DNA of 64,000 bases, from NCBI RefSeq assembly GCF_037975245.1, contig NC_092564.1:23818484-23882483 (forward strand), in the 5' to 3' direction. The translations under genes were made by a program, and so were the position numbers. A model generated the notes under the pieces. It worked only from the letters and a program-made list of their open reading frames with translations. It ran no database searches and was not told the DNA's origin. Source of the DNA: Apostichopus japonicus (Eukaryota > Echinodermata > Holothuroidea > Aspidochirotida > Stichopodidae). Below are positions 43,183-56,800 of the stretch, in pieces; the first letter of the stretch is position 1; every line of letters begins with the position of its first letter.

Positions 43183-46100
43183 TGGTCTGGAAAAAAAATG
43201 CAGACATAACAGAGATATATTCAACAATGTGATATAGACCAAGCCTGAACATATAGCTAACTTAAGTCTTCTATTACCTGCACAATTGTTGAGCAATGGT
43301 TTAAGACTGGTATATCACCTGAAAAGAACCATGATTATGAACACTGACAACTAAAATCATAGTTATGATCCACTGCCTATTCCACATCACATGTTTTAAC
43401 ATTACTGTACAATTCATCATCTTAATATTTGATTTAGAACTAGTTAGAGAGGTTAATGGTATGGCTAGGAACAGGTCTATTACTTATTTTAGTATTTTGT
43501 AAGCTTAGTAACTATGTGCAGCAGTCGGCCATACCTCCCCTCCTGCAACAAACTAAATACTAGCCCATACTGCTACTTTGTAATTATAGTTAGGTTGGGA
43601 CTATTCACTTAATATTACGTATAGGACCAGAGTAGACCACAGGCTACCACAGTCGCACCCAAGGTCCTATATAATCGTTTACACATTTGGCCTAGGCTTA
43701 GATTGTAAATGAAGCAGTTGCTGTATGTAACCTATGTTTATTCTTAGTTACTGTTGGTAGCAGTTACACGATAACCAAACTTAGCTGTGAATTCAAGTTC
43801 CCAACAGTAGGCGAATTCTGTTTAAAACTGTACTGCAGGAATCAACCGAAATAATTGATCACAATCAAGAGCCTCTAACAGCCTTGTATTTCTAATAACA
43901 AAGTTATGACAAATCGGACACGGCCACATACCATGATTGTTGAATCATTATGATGAAGCCTGAAAAGGACGTTCAGGATTCATATATCCTGGCCTACGGA
44001 ATTTAGTCTCAATTGGCGACTCTTATCACCAACCAGAGCAACTTATCTACGGTACATTTTAACAAACATTATTGTTAACAAACGTCAACAAAAATGTGTG
44101 GTTTCTTTATCTGATGCATGGAGGAACTCTCAACTTTAAGCATATTCCAAAGTTTTGCCAAGAAAGAGCTACAGTACCTACTACACATAAGTTATTTAAA
44201 TGTTACTAAACGGCATCCGTAGTGACATCGTTTTTTTGAGCCTAAATTGAGTTTTCATTTATATCTTTTTAATAAGGTTGTCATAAACTGATAATGACAA
44301 CATCTTAAGTTTTAGTTCGGATTTTGGGCTTCAGTTGTAGACTCTTACTGTAAACCACCCCAGCAACTTATCTACTGTGACTCTTAATGAACAACATTGC
44401 TAACAACCTCGACAAAACATTTTTTGTTTTCTTTGGTGTCTTTTTTATTGTCTTTTCTGTTTACCTTAGGTACATATTCGCCTTCCTGCATTTCTATGAT
44501 AAAAGGACACGTGGGAAATAAGACAATGTCCGTGATTTAATCAAGCCTCAAGATTACTAGAGATCAATTCTCTGAATTTGTTTAAAAAGAGGTTGAAAAG
44601 TGATATGATTTCCACCGCATTCAATCATTTATCTGAACACAGTTAACGCTTTATGAATTTTCTAGTTACACTGTCATGTTACCGTCATATAAATCCCCCC
44701 CCCCCCCCATTCCCGATACCCTTCCATCCTAATGTAGGAAATTTCCTCCTGACACGCACCACGCAGCGATCTTTGTTCCATTTAATTGATCCTTACTGAG
44801 TCTCCCAGCTTAAAGCGTATTTTTCCAAATGGAATAGTTAAAGTTACACAGTTTAATAGTAACATACGGTATTATAAGAATCTCTTTTCTAAAGCATTGT
44901 GTTATTGGTCTCTTTGGATAAGAAACCGGGATGACTGCAGGGTGTAACTTAGAGTTATTTTGCATATAGTATGGTCATCTAACCTTCGACTCCCTCTTAT
45001 ATACTGCCCTCATAAAATTTTACAGAATGGATGTTGTGTGATATCAGGGAGCCGTGTGCCAGCTATACCTGGTGATAATATGAAACATAAGTGAATTGGA
45101 GTCCATAATAGCTTCCCAAGATAGTAATGCATCCCTGCATGTGAGGTGATTACTCTCCAGTTTTTCATACTTCATTATAAAGAAATTCTTTTAAGCATAA
45201 TCTACGTACACTTAACCTTTCAGAACAATTTATTTGCAATTCAATTTTTATTCCTTTATTCCAGTATAAATTATACTCTTTTTTACGTAGGATCAATTAT
45301 ATATACATATGAAAAACAAATAATTAATTAAGTAATTAGAACAGAGGCAGATTAAAAGAAAATAAAATATATAAGAAGTTGTGAATATTAAAATACTTCA
45401 AAAGATTATAACAAAGGATTTATAACTCCAGTGTGATTCTAAAACTTGGAGTGATTGCATGATTTCGTAAATTTTATAGTTTGTCTGGTTGCACAGGGAA
45501 GTCAATTCACTATGAAGATTATGATCGCTACACACAAGTATAATTTTTTGGCGGCAATACCTTTTATCAAGAATATAATTCCCTTCTTGTATTTAAGACA
45601 AGTAAATAAAGTGGTACCAAACTTTGACTACATAGATAGGATGGATGCAATAAAAACCTTCTTAAGTGTTTCAATAGGAAAATGGGAGGGGGGGGGGTTG
45701 GGCAATATAGGTTAATGTTGAACAATATAATAAAAATTTAGCTAAGAACTTTGAAATATGGTTAATAAATGTTAACTTATCATTAAAGCAGACTCATACA
45801 TTGTGCGAGGAGTACGCTCAAAACATGTGAATTATTTTCTCCAGTTTTCAAGTGTTTCTATTAAACCTTTATGTTTAATGTAAGTATTTTCAAATAAAAT
45901 GTCACTTCTTTTAAATTCTTTGGTTTAAGAAGTAATTCTTGTCGTCACACATATTGGACAACTTTCGTTATAGAATCTTGATATTCACGTTAGTTTGGTG
46001 ACTTGTAGAGATATTACAATAAGCTAGACTGTGTCATCAGCACAGAGCTCTGGGAGTCTGAACGTATTTCGTCAGTATAAATTGTGAATAATAGGGCTGA

Positions 46101-47808
46101 TAGGGGGACCTCCTTATGGGACGCCAATTTTCAATCTCAAATGTAGAAGAAAACCATGCCAGACCCCCCCCCCCCCTCCGTTTATAGGCTGCTATGCCCA
46201 CCTAGCTGTGTCAACATCATGTGTAGCAAACTTCACACAGTTGCAATACACGATTCTACCCAGCTTCTTCACCTGGTGGTGACCCTCCAACTCAGAATTA
46301 CTGGCTACTGAGTCACATCCCGTAAAACGCCAGTAACCAATCGGGGACAACTTCGCTCGTTGACAGTGTTACACTAGAACTTATGAAAACTTTAGTAACA
46401 TAACACGATGCTTCATTGACACTGTTTGCTGTTAATGGGACATATATACATTGCAAGCGTAGAGAAATAACCGTTATCGGACGTACGTTGCTTTAACCAG
46501 GGAGCTGTTACATACAACCCCCCCCCACCCCGTATGTACATTCCAATACTTCATCACACCACGGTAACCAAACCATGAACACACAATGAACTAGAATTGG
46601 TTCAACTGTTGATATATCAGCTTGAAGAACTGATTGAAACCACCAGAGGTTTTTGGCTTGTGAAATCCTACAAGTGGTGCTGAATACAGGGTGGACAATA
46701 ATTGACATGCAGTGGTTCAATCTTTCAAAATCTATAATTGAAAACAAATCATGTTGTAGGAATGAACAGAACAGACAGTTAACCTCAAGATGAATATAAA
46801 TGTCATTGAAATTGTTACAGGGATTGACGAAATATCAATAGTGGCCCCAAATTTGGAAGGGGAGTGCAGTTAGGGGGCTAGAATTGAATTAGTCCTACTC
46901 ATCCGCAACCCACGGTGGTAAGGATGAATGCCTTCCCCCTCCCCACCCCTTCAACCAAATTTCAAGGAAATATGTTCCACTCCAAAATGTCACATATTAA
47001 AATGTTTAAAGCCTTTCGTAGTTGCAATGGTGGGTGATCCGGTTAACTTTTTGGTTTTAAGTCAGCACTTAAAAATAGATCTTCCAAAATGACTCACTTC
47101 ACTGTGACTAGCTGGAAGAACGAAAGTAACGATGCTAAACATGCACAGTCAAAAGTCCATAGGACAGTAGCAACGTTTCGTAAATTGGGCTACATAAAAC
47201 ATGCGGTTTGTTGGTAATGTAATCTTTGAGAACAAAAAAGTGTGAACATAATTTTTAATTAAACCTCAAATATTGCAAATTGTAAGCTTTGTACTTTTTA
47301 AGCGTGAAAATCGTCACATCTTTATGACGGCTTAATTTGATTTGGTTAGGCTACTGAGACTTGTCGTTTAGCATCGATAACGATCTCAGTACGAAACAAG
47401 AATGCACTATAACGTTACAAAACTAGACATAGCACAGACTCAGGCCTAGGTATTAGTGTTTTTGTACCGCGCAGTGGCTTGCTTGATTACGAATACAAGG
47501 TTTCGAAAGTTCGTCGACGGCAAACAGGCCGCTGCAAGAGATTTTAACCTAGGGAAATAAAGTTCTGCCTTCAGTACAACCGACGTTGTACAAAATATCC
47601 AAATACTTCCTAGGGTATGTCAAGTTACCGTCTCCAAGAAAACAATTTTTTGAAACTTTGATGCAAGCTTACTTAGGCGTAACGTTAGTACTGACTGAAT
47701 CATCTTTCCGCAGTGACTTTGCATTGGATAGAAAAGCAACGTAGCCAAGGCCTAGCCTAACTGAATTGAACTACCTGGCTATAGGCTCCTACCTTTGGAA
47801 ATATAAAG
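43183..47808. other. Intergenic gap between divergent NTAQ1 and ALIX genes
   Basis: 4.6 kb holding both 5' flanks. No exon found apart from the reverse-transcriptase relic at 46025-46125. Homopolymer C/G runs occur near 44696, 45686, 46165 and 46518. Two sequences near 44000 and 44330 ('agtctcaattggcgactctta' and 'agttgtagactcttactgtaaa' contexts) look like a diverged duplication of about 330 bases, too weak to call. Confidence 0.5.
46025..46125 (-). pseudogene. Relic of a non-LTR-type reverse transcriptase
   Basis: In minus sense one frame reads GVP*GGPPISPIIHNLY, then after a stop and some 10 residues LCADDTV. This is the order of the reverse-transcriptase GVPQG(G/S)PLSP block and the (Y/F)ADD catalytic block, but the spacing is much shortened and there are stop codons. 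Nothing recognisable extends it. It is a dead fragment of a retrotransposon, about 100 bases long. Confidence 0.5.
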
Positions 47809-50800
47809 ATGGCAATGTTGGCAGTGCCCTTGAAGACAACAGAAGAGGTGGATTTTATGAAACCATTGAAAAATTTCATCAAGAATACGTATGCAGACCA
47901 ATTTAAGCAAGATGAATTTGATTCCAAAATATCAGAACTAAACAAACTGCGGACAAGTGCTGTTTGCAGAAAGCTTGATAGACATGCCAGTTCTATTGAA
48001 TTACTTGGCAGGTATGTAAAGTTGTCAGTTAACTAAGATTTTGCCTTTCGTCATACAATTTTAAAGATTTTATGACAGCAGATAAGACTAGCCTACAATC
48101 TATTCAGGTATGGTAATGTATAGGCCTAGGCCTACTGTAACTTCAAGTACTGTACACATGCTGCAATGATTGACATCTTAGGTTAGTTGCTGTGTTTGAA
48201 ATCCAAAATGTGACCACCCTTTCAAATGCAATTGTAATGTACAAAGCAACACTTGGCAGAAACAGTTAAAATTGCCACAGCCACATTGAAAGAAGTAAAA
48301 TTTTCACTTTTGTAATGTGAGGTATTTTCCTGAATATAGGCCTATCCTCATATGGGTATTACTATTAGGCTAGAATTAAGTAAGCTTCAAAAGTTACGGA
48401 AGGTATTCCTTTCTTCAAGCAGTTTGACTGGGGACTCTTAAAATACATGATTCTTTTCATTTGGGGCAAAATCTGATCAAACTATCTATGAAATCACATA
48501 ATTGAAGGAGAGAACCAAGGTACAGTATGGTGCAACATCAGAAAGGTCGTTATTACAGCTGCCCTTTAAAAGATTGTATGTTCTTAGTATCGCAAAGTTA
48601 CTGTATACCATCATGATCAGATAGCCAAGCCTATGTACTGAACATAAGAGTTCACTTTAGTTTAAGGGTGTGGATATTTAACTCTATCATCGGTAGATTA
48701 AGCATGGCACTATTGCTTGTAACTCACTCTAGCACAGTCCGTTAGCAGAGACTCATCAAGTGATAGGCCGGGTACAGTAGTTTCATCTTGGCCCTATGTA
48801 TACAATTCTTGTTGTAAAACCTTGCCAAGTCTTAATTCATCAAACTTAGAGTGTTTTTGGTAAACACAAAATATGGTCTTGAAAAGAGTTGAAAAGAGTT
48901 CAGAAGCTTTGGAAAACTATCACCAAAACCATATCTGAGGAAAGTTTCTCAGTGAAATATTGCTGAAGTGTAAAAAGTGCAAATAAGAAGACCTGTGGCT
49001 CCTGGTCAAAGAATGTAACCAGAGATACTGAAATAGTAAATTCTTTTGTATACTTGAAAGGATTTGTTACAGGGCAGGTCCAAGCTATTTGAACTGTGAC
49101 GTACGGGACATTTCAGAGACTTAAATTTGTCTAAAAGTTATATAAAATCTATTTTCCAGAAACTTTTTCAGGTTTTCATATTTGTTATTGCTGCTACTTT
49201 AAAACAAACTCATGAAGATTTCCTACACTTGCTTTAATTAGGTCCCATCTTAATTAATGTGCAGTGTGACGTACGGGACCAGAGAATTTTGTGTTTTTTT
49301 TTACTAAAGAGCAAAGCTGAAACCGCTCTGAAATTAGGAGGGCAGTGATCAAGCTGTTATAACTAGTGAATAGCCTAACCTTCCAAGGGCTAAGCTGTAA
49401 CATATTAGAAAAAAATATGAAGCCATTCCGGTACAGTGGTTACACAAATGAAAATTGTCCTGTGACGTACGGGACATGTGACGTACGGGACAATTTGTCC
49501 ATATACAAATTGACTATGAAAACTCATATTTTTATTCCTGAATATACCATAACAAGCTGATTTCTACAAAAACATTAATTTGGATATTCCAGAACAATGT
49601 CATTTGGTAATTTCATGCCATATTTCCTTCTTTCTGGGATACGGAAAAGAGCAGTGACTGTAATTGTGAGATCATTCCACATAAAACATAGAATGCATAA
49701 AGTATAAATCTACTCTACACATACATCAATACTCATAACATCAATTCTAGCTTTTTTAGACCACAAATGATTCAAGATGCAAAGTTTTGGTGCAAAACTG
49801 TTTTGGTATGTATACTGTACAACACTGTATCATACTCTCCACTATTGACCCTGAAGTTGAAATATGATCCATCCCATTCAAATATACCAAAATGTCCACA
49901 GTAATGCCACGTAATGTCCATCTATGAAACCAGTACAACAAAGAAAACTCTATAGACCTAATACTTGTTACCAGACCAAATAGTTAGAACATCAATTCTT
50001 GCTTTGTTAGACCACAAATGATTCAAGATGCAAAGTTTTGGTGCAAAACTGTTTTGGTATGTACAGTATACTGTACAACACTGTACCTCCCCACTAATGA
50101 CCCTGAAGTTGAAATATGATCCATCCTATTCAAAATATACCTAAATGTCCACAGTAATGCCACGTAATGTCCATATATGAAACTAGTACAACAAAGAAAA
50201 CTCTATAGATCTAATACTGGTTACCAGACCAAATAGTCAGAACATCAATTCTTGCTTTGTTAGACCACAAATGATTCAAGGTGCAAAGTTTTGGTGCAAA
50301 ACTGTTTAAAAATTGGTATATACTATACAACACTGTATCATATTGCCCACAAATTACCCTGAAGTTGAAATATTATTCATCCCATTCAAAAATCAAAATA
50401 CCTGTATACCAAAGTGTCCACAGTAATGCCACGTAATGTCCATCTATGAAACTACATAGTACAACAAAGAAAACTCTATAGACCTAGTACTGGTTATTGA
50501 ACAAACTCATGAGTGATTGTCCTATGCAAAATTGGGCGAGCGAAACTCTACACTTGTAACTAAAAATCTCAATGTCTACTATCTAAGTTCTGGAAACAAG
50601 AACATAGTTGCACATTATCATAATCACACTTCACAATAGGCCTATCAAATTTTGAAATGCAAACTCAACATTCTTGAAGTCGTCCTCATTCAGTGTCAAT
50701 GTTGAATAGCATTGTAGATGATTCTGTATCCCCCACACGCACAATTGACTTCCCAATAGTCAACCAACACCCGGGCTGTTGGTGGTCATCAGTCAATAGT

Positions 50801-53800
50801 TTATTTGGTGCCATGATGTGCTCTTCAGGCATGCAGGGATTATAAGTTGCAACTACCAGCTTTCAACAAAATAAACTTGTAAGTGTTGGAAGGTTTTCAG
50901 TATAGGTCCCCATTGGAGCCCATGCATGTTTATTATGTATAAATACAGGGTTTCCACCACACTATGTCCCGTACGTCACATTTTGTCCTGTACGTCACAT
51001 CTTTAAATTTGATAATTAGATTTACAGTGAATATTATTTCAATTTTTTGGGGATGGATATTGTTGAGCAATGTTCTTAATTAGAACTTTATAGAATATCA
51101 CAAAAAAAAAAAATTGTTCCTCCATATCAAAACTTGAAAAAAGTGCCGAAAATTGTGACGTACGGGACATCAGTATTTGGACACTAGCTAATTAGCATAT
51201 TTAATTAATGAACCCCCAAACATAATATGTCAAAATTATTGGTAGGAACAGTGTATCATGTCCCACATAACTTATATTCAATAAGTTCATATTGCTGGCA
51301 GCGAAATAGGATTCCAAATGTCCCGTACGTCACACTGCAATTTGAATTTATGCAAATTAGCTGGCTGTTATTGTTTGAATAGGGAAAAAAATTCAAAAAA
51401 ATTATGAAAATCTGAAACTTCAATAATTCAGCTTTAACATGACACCACATTTAGGGTGTTTCAGTAAAGTTTGAAATTTGGCTTCTAGGGATACAATAGC
51501 TTGGACCTGCCCTACAATACTAAGGCTTTGTTTTATATTGGCGAGGATACCACTTGGTACAATTTCTATGTTGCCGACCTCATCTATACTGTTTAAATAA
51601 ACATGAACTTCTAAATATTTGGTCAGTGTACATGTATCGTTGGGCTAGTAAGTTGTAGTAAGGTTATATTTTCTGAATTCAGCATTAAACGACCTCTTGA
51701 CTCTGTAACGTGCAGTTATGTGATCCCTCTACTGGCGATACATGTATACTGTTATATAATCAATGTCAGATCTTCTTCTATGCATGCAAACTCTCAGAAA
51801 ATGTTCCAAACTAAATATCTGTCCTGTCAAGAGATACACTTACTTAGTACAGCTAGTATTTTGTCACGTATATACATCAGAGACAATAATACCAAGAAAA
51901 CATTGGTAACCATATATACATGTAAGTAACTGTTGAAAGAAGGCTACTAGTGTGAATTCAGAAGAACTGTAATCACCTCCCCTCTCTCCCTCCTCAAGTG
52001 ACAATAACTACTAGTCCTTTCTTTGAAGAAGGAGAGGGGGAGGGGGGGGGGATGGGAGAGAAGTAGTAGAAGAGTGGTTTTATCAGGAATAAATCTTCTT
52101 ATTAAAATTGTTTATATCATTTCTGTTGTTTCCTCACAAATTATTTCCTTTCTCTCACATTGCTTGAGTTCTTGGGATTGTGGGGTACCAGCACCACTGG
52201 TAGTGATTACACTAAAATTGTAATTGATTTACTTACTTGGAAAGACTTTCTACTAGTTCTAAATTTGCTTGTCATTGGTGTCTTCCCCAGGAAGGGGAAG
52301 ACACTTTTTACAGTATTTATATTGATCTATATTGCTTCTGTAGAATGGCAAATGAATATGTAAACCTTGCAGCACTTTGTAATAAGTCCTTGTGATAAAC
52401 TGTAGTGAACATTATGTTGGTAAACAGAGTGAAATAATTGAGTGTAACATTGTGTACTAGGTGTTACTATGGCAAAAACATTGTACAAATTAAAGTGATA
52501 TCCTGTTCCTACTTTGTGTGTTTCATATGTCCTTTTTCAGATACCATGATCAACTAGCTGCATTAGAAGGAAAACTTCCAATCGCAGAAGGCCAGGTCAG
52601 TTTTACAAGTTGCATGCGAGCTTGTCTCTGAACAGTTGTAGTTTGAAATTATATGTGAACAGCCCAATGTGTGTAATAGTATAATTTCTCAGCCCCCAAG
52701 TATCAAAGCAAATACAAATGTGTACAGTTTTGATAAACATTTAAGAACATTCTCTTTTAAAGAGAAAATCCTTAAATGTTTATGTTTAGGTAATACCTAA
52801 GACAACTTGCCCATAGTATATGCACTGTAAACTTGTTAGTATGCAACACATATTGCCCACCTGTTTCAAATCTTCCAAGATTAATGAAGCATGGAAATTG
52901 TTAATGCCAAGTTTATAGGATATTTTTGGGGGGAAGCATAGAGTATATAAATATTCCGTCATTGGTGATGTAATTGAATGCCTTGTTTCACTTCCTTTCA
53001 GATCACAGTCAACTTTAAATGGTATGATGCATTTGAAAAAAATTCTGTGTTTTCCAGCACAAAGAAACAAAGTAAGTCCCTTGTTTGGTTTAAAAGTTGA
53101 TTGTATTCAACGCATGGATTTTTGCTGTTTTTGTTAGTACAGTAATAATAGGCTACAGTAGCTTAATGAATAGTATATTTAAGTATGGCAGCTTGAACTG
53201 ATCGCAAGCTTGGCTTGTAGATGCCCATTATTCAGCAGAATAGAAAAGGTCAATGCAAGAGGTCAAATGGAGACACTGTATTAGTTCTGCTTTACAACCA
53301 CATCTTATCTTTCCATATTAAAGGTTTTCTGTATATAAGCTTTCTACATTACTGTCCTGGAGGTTCTAACCAACTGGACTTATGGCATAATTTGCAGACA
53401 TTGAGAAGATTTAAAAGTTGGAGAATGAATTGAAAAATTAAAAGTTGTCCGTAAAATGCTTGTTGAAGTCTGTACTTTAAATACGCATGTATATTTACAG
53501 TACAGTATACATATGAGTAATGTATATAGCCACTAGCATGTATACAGTATCTGGGTCTTCACTAAATGATCTTTTATGCAGCAGAACATTAATTGTTACA
53601 TTGAAATATAAAACCATTTGTAACTGTCTCAACAATGACCTACCTGGCATTATGTGAATATCCACTAGAAATTAAACCCTGCTGTTCAAATCTGGTGAAG
53701 GTGAAAGGTCATTCACGATAAAGCAGAAATATCCTAACTGCTTTAAAGTAGAGAGACACGTTGTTTTAGATAGAGATGTAGATTTGAAATCTGTCTTAAA

Positions 53801-56800
53801 TGATCGGATGGTATCTCTGGGTGGGAAATAACCTTCTAATTGATTGATCTCTTAGTATTTGGCGGGTTATGAAGCAGAAAAACTCTATGGTCTAAGGTGG
53901 TCAAACATTTGAAATGGCAACTTTGATGAATCTCGTGCATAATATGTGGATGCCAAAATACGACCCAAATAGTCACAGCTTGGTCGCGTTTTAAAATTAT
54001 CTTAAAGTGATCAACCTGTTTGTAATGTTCTTTATATTCACTATGGGATATTACTTCCATTATTAATGTTGCATTAGGATGAAATCAGTATTAGCCTACA
54101 GGTAATAGCAAATTGGCTATTAATCGAGGTTTAAGAAATCCATGTTATGTATGCCATACATGTGTGTGTTTGTATACATACTAATCAAATAGTAAATTTA
54201 TGTGATGACTAATTCAGAATTATGGAAGGTTACAGTCAACTGTACAGTCTATACACTGTGACCCTGTGTGGCGATAGATTGCGCTCATATTAGATGTGAT
54301 ACAAACCAGCTGGTAATTTCTGGTTCTCATTACAAGGGGAATTTTTTTATAGAGTAATGCACGTAGTTCTGCAAATTAACCATGTATTAATACCCAAATT
54401 TATGCAAAGATTTATGTAGCAGTTTATGTACAAATAAATGTTTCCAATGAGTGAATGTTATAACAGTACTAGTCACAATCAGTAACCTTTCTTTAAAAAC
54501 CGGTGGCACTCAATTGTCATATTTTAAATGAAGATTGAGGAATTTTGGTGTCTTCAATGTGTTTATTTTAGCTGCTCCTAATGGGAATTTTGAGAAGAAC
54601 TGTGTGCTGTTCAATATCGCTGCGCTGCATTCCCACATAGGAGCTCTGCAGAGCGGAGAGGATGACGAGGCCCTCAAGAAGGCTGCTAAATGTTATCAGG
54701 TTTGTAAGATATAGGAATAATAATAATAATAATAAATGCAAATTTATAATTATTATTATCAATATCCAGAGGAAAACCAATGCTCAGTGGCGGTAGTGCT
54801 CAGGGAAGGCAGTCAAAATAGATAAGTTTTGAGTCTGTTTTCGAAAATGTTAACGTTGGGTGCCGACTTGATGTGCAGTGGAAGTGAGTTCCAAAGAGTA
54901 GGAGCGGCATTGGAGAACGATCTTTGACCAAATGACTTGAGCTTCCACTTTAGGTACATGGAGCAGTAGCTGATTTGAGGATCGGAGAGAGCGGGTGGTG
55001 GTCTTCCGACTGATCATGCTACTCATGTATTCTGGTGCTAATATAGGATATTGTCTTGAGTACAGGGTACAGATAGATGTGTACACTCTAATATCAAGAG
55101 TACAGATTGGAGTACTATCAGTCAGTACACTAGTAAAGCATTCAGGGATTCATTCAGCTGTAAGAATCATGTGAGGCTGACACTCACAATGTTATTGATA
55201 GCAGACAGTGATGTTATCAGACAGTTTAAGCTCATGAAAAACAGATCTGCAAGTTTTTGCTTTCCGTTTGCTATTTTCGTTCCACCATTTTGTTGTAAAT
55301 TAGCTTTCTGTATCTTCTGATATTACCCTGCACACTCTCCTCATTCATTTCTCTTTTGCCTCCCTCCTGCCCCTCCGCCACCCCCCCTATTTCCATTCTT
55401 CACTTCCTATTCATTTTCCTTTCTTCACTACCCCCTCTATTTGGAAACACTTTCTTAAAGACTTTCTTAGAGACTGAGTGGGTGGTAAACATGTTATGTA
55501 CCTTTAATAAAAGGAAGTCTCAAATAATTTGACATCACCGCAACTGCAGTAAATTTTGGTAACAGTATTCCTTTGGCAGCATGTCAAAAACAGGCTTTCA
55601 GGAAATATCGTATATGATATGAGATGGCCACACAGTATTACAAGGTGAAAAGGGAGTTACTGAGCCTGAGTTTAATGTTGGTTTAATACAAATATTCCAA
55701 CATGAAGATCAGAGCAAGATTTATTCATTATCTATTTAAATTGTTATTTAAAGTGTTAATCTGCTTAGCAATCAGTGAAAGAAAGCATGGGTTGCATAGT
55801 ATTTGCTATTCAGCCATGAGGTCAGGTAGATTAGCTGTGGAATGGTGCAAAGGAAGGTGGGAGGGGGTGGGTGGGGGGGGGGGAAATAACTTGCAGCAAA
55901 AATAAAATTGAGCTACATACTTGTGCAAGGTGAAGTATGCTGTGTGAGAATGTATTCCCACGGAGTTGGACAGCATAGCTATTTATGATATTTAGCTGTA
56001 TTCACTCCACACATTTAGTTTCCCATCTACCCAATGGAACACATATTGTTTACTTTTAGCATCACCACTGACCTCCCATCCATATCTCTGGCTACTTCCT
56101 CTTCCTGTAAAGCCTACCATTCAGAATCCCTATAGCATATCATAATGCATTTGTTGTGTGTAGGTTTCATAGATCTTGGTGATTTCTACAGATCTGTTGA
56201 TTAGTATGTGACATCAAGTACCAATTCATTGCTTTCCGTCACATATTTTTCAAGCACTTGCTAAGTTATCCCTTTTGGAGGTCTCCCGTGTTTTCAAACC
56301 AAGTTTGATGGTAACGAGCATGCCGCGTCAATTCATTCCAAAAATGTGTAGATGAATTCAGTTGCATGTGTTTTAACATGAGTATGTAATGGGCCAACCG
56401 TGGCACGCATCATGGCACATGTATAGTTTCAACTGATACGTACAGTTGAACGAGGCTACCCTGGAGACAACCATTTTCGACTCTTCAGTAGCCATGTGTT
56501 ATTCACAGTATTGCTATATCCTATGGTGTCATTTTCAAAAACACTGCGCAGAGTGTGTTGTTTGTGAGAGATTCATAGCAACAGTCATCATTGTTTTGGA
56601 GTGAGGACAGAGAGACAGTCATTCTGTAAATATCAGTTTTAAAATATCAGTTTTCAGAGGTACGGTAACTGCTGTATGTTATCTGTAACCTGAGGTTACC
56701 CCAAGCTGGTAGGAAAAGTAAACCCACATGGATATTACTCTATGGGAGGTGTATTTCATTCCTGGTGAGTCTAAACCTGCCCAGTGATGAGTCATCTCTT

